In this document: piece after piece, positions 28,601 to 37,600 of the stretch
How positions within the stretch are numbered: position 1 is the stretch's first letter
Layout: each line of letters starts with the position of its first letter
Assembly (NCBI GenBank): GCA_004014935.1
Contig: CP025323.1
Coordinates: 186,001-250,000, forward strand
Length of the DNA: 64,000 bases
DNA from: Saccharomycopsis malanga
Lineage: Eukaryota > Ascomycota > Saccharomycetes > Ascoideales > Saccharomycopsidaceae
Direction of reading: 5' to 3'
Position numbers and translations under genes: made by a program
Notes under the pieces: generated by a model
What the model was told of the DNA's origin: nothing
Database searches by the model: none
What the model saw: the letters and a program-made list of their open reading frames with translations, nothing else

Positions 28601-31600
28601 ACATCAGCTTGATCTTGTTTTATTGTTTGAATAGCAACTACAATAGATTTTCCTAAATCTATAATTTCATCCAACGAGCTCTTAGATGTCTCAATGTCCC
28701 CAGTTTTCACATTAGTTGAAGTGACATCCTCCAACCAATTGAAAAGCAAATCAAAAAACAAAACATAATCAGTATGCTTTTCATAACACTGTTTGAGATG
28801 CAGTTTCAAATCGTTAATCTTTTGGAAGAAATCGGTAAGGAAATCTCGTTTTGAAATGGTATTGAGACTTGTTGAATGATTCAAATTATATTCGGACCGA
28901 CATTGTTCAAGACTTGACTTCGTCTCATGCAAAAATGATACAATTTCAGACTTTGGTCCACACTTTTGCATGGTCTCCACAACAAAATCAATCAATTTCG
29001 GGAAAATGGTAGTAATATGGGTGAAAGACTCGCATTGGGAAAAATAACCATTTGTTTTCTTTAAGATTGTATCTTTACCATTAGCTACCTTTTGAAGCAG
29101 TTTGAGAGTGGTTTCCAAAAAGTGGCATTGTTCAGAGAGCTCTTTCAATGGACTGCGCAAAGAATACAACGTAAAGAGTAAATGCTCCACAATGGCAAGC
29201 CCTTTATAAACATCGTCTCTAGGAACGTCTTCCACGCAATTAGCCACGGAATTTCTCAACCTTGGAAGCAAATCTAAGATTCGGAAAAAATGGCTGTCCT
29301 CCACCTGTCCAACGCTTTTCAAAGATTTGGCGTTTGCTAAGATGGCTGTCACAGTTAACTTGTATTTCTGGACCTCCTGAGTCTTCAAACCCATGATTTT
29401 GAGTTCCTTAATCACCGTACTGAGAAGCATTCTTTTCTCAGACTTCAAACTGCCCACAATCTTCTTGTTGTCATCTGTCAATTCCTTAGGGGTGGCTTTT
29501 TTCAATCTTTCCATGTCCTGAATAATTTGCTGGCTGTATTCAAAAAGATCAGGAATTTCCTCAGACATCAAACTGTTTCTAACCTCAACCACCTTTGGAA
29601 TAAAGGAGCCCAAATCAGAAAGCAACTTTGGTTGTTTTCTCCAAGCTTCATTATCCAAATAAAAGTAATTGACAACCTGTGATTCCTTGGCAATAACTCC
29701 TCTATATTTGTTATCTAGCACTTTCTGGAACTCAAGACCGGTTTCAATCAACGGAAGAACACTAGCGTTTAACGCAGCACGATACTTTTTGATGACTTTA
29801 TATAGAGCTCGCTTAGATTTCTTGGAAGACTCTTTGAGTGCATCTATGTTGGTATCCTTCCAAGAAGCCAACTGAATGACCTCGTTGATTTGTTTGACCA
29901 ACTTTGTTCTAGTAGTTTCAAGGCAAGTTTGAACGATGGCAAGAAACTGGTCGTAAAATGAAATAATGTTGTCTATTAGACTGTTGTCAACCTTCAAGAC
30001 TGCTTTCAAATACACACTAAAAGCTTTTAACAAGTTCAACTTGCCAGCATACTCTCCTTGGGTGGAATTGCTCATATACATATTCAATAAAGTGACAATT
30101 TCCTCGATGTTTTTCTCACCATTGTAATAGCTGATGATCAACAACTCAAACAAAAGATAATAGCTTTCATCCAACTTCTTCTCAATAACAGCATGTTCGT
30201 TCTGAATCAAATTGTTGAACGAACCAAGCTCCAATTGTCTCCATCTCACTATAAGATTGGTCAAATTTTCAACGTACCCATTAATAAGTTTTTTGTCTAT
30301 TCCATTGGAATAAAGAATGAGCTCGTTCAAGAACTTCAAAATCTGTTCTACCTTCACTATCAAACGAGCCAAAGTGGTGGATGAGCTGAAATTGCGAATT
30401 TCTTCACAGGCATCATGTATATTGATCAACGTGGCATTTTCGGGCCATTTCTTCAACAAACCAGAAACTTCGCTCAAAACATCGTCTATCATACCAAGAC
30501 ATCTAGTGAACTGATAAAGGTTTGGTTTGAAATAAAAATCTGAACCATCTTGACTTTCATACCTGCCCAAAACATCCCATACATTATGCAATAAAGCAAC
30601 CACCATAGCTGATGTGGCAGGACCAGACCGCGAGTCATAAACGGGCAATTTACCATTCAACTTGGAAACATAAGAAACAATAGAAGTGTTGGATACCAGC
30701 AAAAACGTGTCTATAAACATAGTTGCTATAGAAGTGTCATTCTTCAACGTTTTGACCATTTCAAAGGCTTCCAGATTGACATAAACATTTTCCTCTTCTT
30801 CAAAATCAGGAAATAAGGACTTGTAGGCATCTTCCGATTCATCCTCTTCTCCCTTGAACTTATAAATGTTACCATTTTCTATCTCTTCCTTTTCCTTTCT
30901 GGTGGTTTCGATTTTCCACTTTTTAAAACTGTTGATAAGTGTGCTGTTCAAAACATCATTATGGGTAGTGCTGCAAAGACCTTCTTTGTGAAAGAACGAA
31001 AAGGATTGAAGAACAGCACTGATGTCATTCTTAGGAACAAACTCTTTGAAATAGAGCAAGGAAGAAAGCGCATCAATTCGAGTGGTGTCTGGCAAAGCCA
31101 TCTGAGTGAGGGCAAATCCGAAATTCAAACCAAGGGTCCCCCCTTGGAAAATCTGATTCAAATCCTGAAAGTCTGTGTAGTTTTCTTTCAAGTTGAACAA
31201 AAACCGTTCAGTATTCTTGTGAAGCAAATTTATCTTGTTGAAAGTACTTTCTTGGTCTTGTTCACATAGCTTGAATAGAGAAGAAACAGGAGAAACCCCT
31301 ACAGAAGCCTCCAAGAAAGAGGTCCATTCATAATACAAATTCTCTATAGAGCCTTCCATAGGTCTCTGCACACGAGGTTTGAAGCTCTCAGGCACACAAG
31401 CTTCTGAAATTCCTTTTTCAAAAAAAATTTCTTTATCTCCACTGAGAAGCTTGCGGACAATCTTCAAAGCAGAAGTGTAATCTACATCATTTTTCTGCTG
31501 GATACTGGCCACATCATATAAGATAAACTCACAGATGGCAGGATCGTAAGGAGCACTAGGAACAAACAAGTGGACTAAACCAGCTCCAAAAAAAATGTAG

Positions 31601-34600
31601 GCTTTACCGAGAATGGCTAAAGTTGGCTTTTGACTGAAAATTGCTATAAATGCAGGGAAAAAAAACTTTTCTATGGCTGAAACTAGTTTTGTAAGATTTG
31701 ATTTTACAAGTTCTGCTAACAAATTGTCAATTTTTTGGTCTCTCCAGACATCATCAAGAAGAAGGAAAAGATTCGGATGTTTCAGCAAAAGACTTGTCAA
31801 CACATGTCTCAACCAATCAGAAAGAATGTTTTGGAAATATATTAACTGGTCAGAAATCAATAAAGAGGATTTCTTGAACATTTCTTCGCTTAAGTACTTC
31901 AAGTCGTTAATAGTGTTTCTGATTCTGCTTCCAGGAACTTCGCCCAAAGCCATGGTTTTCTGAAAAGTTTTGTTGACAAAGGAAAATGGCCCAAATTGGC
32001 GATGTTTGTAAACATAATTCAAAACCAAAGGATATGGCTTGACAAGCTTGCCTACGTATCTATCGCTTAAAGAAACATATTGTTTTCCACTCTTGATGGT
32101 GAGCATCAAGAACTCGTTATCCACATGGTACTTTTTCTTGCAAGTGTTGTAAGCTTCGGTGATTTCCAAAAGATCGAGAAACTGCTCCTGGAAGTAACTT
32201 TGGGAGCTCTGAGAAACATTGATAGATTGTCTGAAAGAGTCCAAATCCAACAAGACGCCGCAAACTTTGCCATTTTGGGTTTCGCTTTTGATGAAAGGCT
32301 TCCATGTTACGGGCAAAAGTTGTATCATAGTTTCAATATGGTCTGGCAAAAGAATGAAATAATTCCATAATTGGGTCATCGAATCGGAATTTTCCACTTT
32401 GAAACCAGCCAAATGCTGGAGATTGACCTCTTTGACTTCCTCCAATTTAAACAGAGCATCGGCCAAAGAGAGTTTTTCTATTGTTGCTATAATCTCTTCT
32501 ATGATGAAATTGGCTTTTTCTGGCTCCTCCACGTCAATGAAAAGTTTCCCTAATACTGACAATCTAGTCAACAACCCATAAAACTCTGCAGAGTAAAGGC
32601 AGCAAGATGTACCAGAACGAAGGACATCCATTACTTGTTGCAAAATCTGTAGTTTTTCTCTGCTGCTGTTAGCAGTTGTCCAGTATGCCTGATACTTCTC
32701 ATAATACTCGTAGAAATCGAATGCCGAACAAACAAAAGCGTATGAAACAGTTTCTTTGGGCAACAAGCTAATCAAGGAAGTATCTAAATCAATACATGAT
32801 CTTATGAACTGTGTGACTTTTCCTAGCTTTTCCAACAAACCTAACTCAGTTGCATTGAAGACATTCATGATGGATACCAGCCCAAGAAAACGGTCCAAAG
32901 TTTTCTGAAACTGTGTTGACACAAAACAACTGAGAAAATAGACTATTTGTTGTTTTATTGTTTTATGTGAACAATATCTCAAGATGTCGGTGATCATCAA
33001 CAATTGTCGATCAGTATAATGTTTGGAGCGTACAAGAGCGCTAGCAAAGGATTCTTTTGCACGCTGTTCATTTATTGCTAAGCTCAATAATTTGTCCTCG
33101 ATTTGATTAGTTGCAGGAGAGAGCATTAAACCGTTTTTCATTCCCAATAGCAATCTATCAAACTCAGTGGCTCTGTTTTCAAACGAATCTACGTAAATTT
33201 CAACACATCTGTTTCTCATAGCTCTGGAAAGCTCACCATATTTGGGATTCATGGAGAAAAACAACCGGAAGTTTGGATGCGGCTTGATGATCTTGGGCTC
33301 TCCTGTAGTGGAGCTGTTTTCACTGACAACTAGAACACCATTCTTTTCGGTGAGAGAGTTCAATCTGTCCACAATGGAGGAGCTCACAAGGTTGATATTC
33401 GAAAGATGTAACCAATAACCTTTTTCCAAGGCATCTACCAAAACTCCGTCAAAATACTGGAATTGTTTTCCTTTCCTACTCTTGATTTTCTCGAGTCTTT
33501 CAACATACAAATCCAACTGGCCCACCAAAGAAGCCAATGTATTTAAGTTTCCAGTCAAACTGTCAAGCTTCTGGAAGGTTTGATCACTGGACAATGATAA
33601 CGACCTTTTGAATGCAGTCAAATAGTCCAAAAAACTGTATATGGAATGGACATGTGTTGACTGTGTCTGGGACAAGACAATCCGGGTTAAATGAGCAGAA
33701 AGATCGTATAAGAAAGGTAGCAATTCTCTATCGATATGATACTGATCGAGGCCACCAACTAAATCGGCTATATCCACTTCGTTGTGGATATGAACTGTTT
33801 CCAACTTGGCACCCACGGCATTTGCCGCAAAGTTGATCAAATCCGACTTTCCACCCAACGTTGGCCCCACTAGCAAGACTGGTAAGTTTTTGGTCACTGA
33901 AGTGTATATCAACTCGAGAAGACGGATGTTACACTGAAGCGGCAAAAGACCATTCTCCGTGGAGTAGCAAGTATTGGTGACTTTGCGTAACATGGAATCA
34001 TTAGCCTGGACAAATTCATCATTTTCATAGTAAAAAGTACCAGAATCAGGAACAGAGCCGAAAATGCTATGATAAACATCATAAACATGCTGTCTATCTT
34101 TCTCGGATCGGAATTTGTGGGCAAATACAAGATCCAAAGCACACGGTTGGTCGATTTCAAGATATTTGATAATGTCTCTTATATTGAACTCCCAAGGACC
34201 ACCTAGGCCACCCCATTGTTTATTGATATTGATTTCGGTTTCTAGCTGGAAGACAAACTTCACCATCTTAGCGATGGTGTCCGTAGAAATGTCTTTGAAG
34301 AGAAGTTCGCAGATCATCTCGATGTCCACCTGGTTCAACTTGCCAATATAAACATTGGTGAATCTGTTGATAAAAGACTTTGGCAATCCTTTTCTTCCGC
34401 CACCCTGAACCTGGGGGTTCTGAGCAGCAAACACCCGGAAATTTCTATGACATTCAAACTCCCGGTCGAGTTCGGGTATGTAAACTTTTTGCCGGAAATC
34501 AAACACACTATTCAAAGCCTCTAACAACGAAGGAGATGCTAGATTCATTTCGTCTAACAAAACCCACTCGCCGCATTTCATAGCTCTTAAAAATGGGGCA

Positions 34601-37600
34601 TCTTTCCATGTAAACTCACCAAAAGATCCTCCTTCAACAGGAGCGTCAGATCCAAACAAGTCCACCAAATCAGTCTGGTCCGAAAGATTGATTCGGGTCA
34701 ACTTTCGATTCGTGGCTTTGGCAAGAGCATCGATCAAACTGGACTTCCCCACACCAGGATCACCTTCTAACAAAATCGGTTTATTGATTACCATTGCTCG
34801 CAACACTCTCAAAGCATTCATAGCAGTGGTAGGAGCCTGAAGGTTGAAAGAGAGCTGTGTAGGAATATCAGCAGACAAACGAGACACCTCAAAATCGCCT
34901 ATTTGTAATGAGGACTCCCTAACACTGACCTCAGCAGATTGTAGATATATTTTCTCGAGCTCCATGGAGGAAAGCTCAGACAACTTGAGAACACATAGTT
35001 TCTTGATTTGAGCCAATCTAGAACTGTCAGAAGCCAAATAAGCAGTATTATTTGTACCTAAAGCATCAACAAACACTAAACAAACACCATGTAGTAATGC
35101 AGAGTCAACTCCGATTCGGTCATGTATTTTATTGATAAAATCCACCCACGCTAAGATGTCTCTGATCGAAATCACCCCGTTATTGGAGGCAGAATTGTTG
35201 GAGGAGAATTTGATGCTGAACCATTCAGAAAACTGCACAATGATATCTGTAAGATGTTTGACAGGGACTTCAAGCTTGGATTCCACTATAAGAGCCACAT
35301 CCGAGAAATTCGACATGGATGGTACATAAATCTCGGTGAATCTGTTTCTTAAAGCTGGGGAAAGCTCTTTTTTCCCATAATCACCCCCAGGATTCATGGT
35401 GGCTAGGAACTGGAAGCCCTTCTGAGCAACAATCAAGTTCAGGTCGATGTCGTTCGAGAACTCCGTGAGATACAACGTTTTTTCAGGTTCCAAAACAGAA
35501 TTCAAACGTTCTAGAACCGAATCTTCAGCTAACGAAATCTCGTCAAATAAAAAAATGTCTCCATTTTTCATAGCATTAACTAAGGGTCCGTCGTTCCATT
35601 CAAACAAAACCTGCGACTTCTTCAACAATTCTTCAACTGTCTCTATAGCAGAAGAGTTAAGTTTCGCCTTGATCACATTATACGCTTCCAAGTTATCAAG
35701 AGATTCATTCCATGGAGTTTGCAAGGATTCGTACTGTGCTATGAGTTCCTGTCTCAAGGCTTCTTGCAATTTCGATCTATTTCTTAAAGGTCTTTGAGAA
35801 CCAATTATATCACTGGTTTCTAAGTTTTGGTGAGCATTCAAGAAAACCATATTCTGATTATAATAATGTTGCGCCAAGTTACTACAAACTGTCGTTTTTC
35901 CACACCCGGTTTCCCCAACCAACAAAATATTCTCGTTATTCTTGAGAGCTTCAATGATGAGAACTGAGAGTTTCTTCATTTCTTTGGTCCAAACAACATC
36001 AGAAAAATTCTGAAGATTGAGCTGTTCAAACTTGGACAGGTAATAATCATTGATTTCAAGTTGCACTTTCATAACCTTCTCGATAGCTTTTTTAATCAAC
36101 ACACTTTCTTCAGCCTTTCTGGTCTTCTCCGCCAATAACATGTAGCCATTCATGGCCAACTGGTCATATCCAACAGCCTCTCTTGAGCCCCATCTAAAAA
36201 GATCACGAAGGGTCGCAAATGAGTTTTTGGTTTCAAAGATTCTATTCGAAGACCGTTGAAAATTCAACTCTTTATATACCAAGACAATCTTCTTTGCGTA
36301 CGATGGAGGAATTTGGCACCGATTACACAAGATGGTTTCCAATTCGCCCTGAGGTATGTCATCGAAATTAAGCTCCAAGAATCTGTTCTTAAAAGCTTTG
36401 GAAAGAAACTTTCTGCCACCATAAACAGCCCCGGGAGGGTTTTGGGTCGCAAACAATAGAAAATTTTTATGAGGCTTGATCAACTCCTGGGTTTCTGTAA
36501 GAAAAATTTCTCGGTTGTCATCCAACAATCTGTTGATACCTTCCAAAATCTCGGAACTAGCCAAATTCAACTCATCCAAAATTATCCAGTAGCCTTTTTT
36601 CAAAGCTTCGATTAATGGGCCGTGTTTAAAAACCAATTTACCAGTACTGGAATCACTGACATAAGATCCCAAATATTCCTGTAAATCAGTATGTTCATGA
36701 TTATTAATTCTTATCACTTTATTGCCGGTGATCTTGGCTAAATATGTAATCATGGATGTTTTACCCGAAGAAGTAGGGCCTTGAATAAGAATAGGAAAAC
36801 GTTTGGTCAAAGATGCTCTCACAAGGTTTAACAAGTTTTTCTTGACAAAAGGAGTAATGATATAATGAGGCTGTTCGACCACATCAAAATCGCCTTTTTC
36901 TAGCCAGTAATGATCAAACTGAACGGCCTTATTCTCAGGTAAGTGAGAAGGTTTCGGAGGAATTCTCTTGATGATGGCTTTGACGTTAGGGGCTTTTCCA
37001 ATGGTGTATTTATATATAATTGGCTTCAAAATCTCCTCTGACTTGGAATCCAATAATGTCAACAAAATCATATTGAACGCTTCATACAAGGATCGCCGAA
37101 CACCATAAGTTCTTATAATATCTGTAGTAAATATAAGAGCTCTAGATAACACTCTAATGTTGACCACAATCTTATTTTTTGAGCCGTCTACCAAGAAGTT
37201 GCCATTGTTCAACTTTTTGATCTCATAGTATAGAAACACAACATCGTCGATAATCTCGTTATTACTATAATCGTCTTCAGTCAAACAGTTCCACAAATAT
37301 TTACGAACAATCAGTCGGAGATCATTGATGTTCTTGTCAGGATTGTCTACAAAAATCTCGTTGAATTTCCCTCTGATGTTCTCAGGCAAATTCTTTTTCC
37401 CCACATCAGTGGACGGATTCATACATCCAAACAATCTAAACTCCTTGTTCACCAAAACCACTTCGTTATCCTCAGAAGCTTTTTCAGTTAGTAGCAATTT
37501 GCCACTCTCGCCGTTGAGCAAATCAGATATATTCTCCAATGTTTCTGGGGAAGCCAAATTAATCTCATCCAATAAGACCCAATCTCCGTTTCTAACAGCC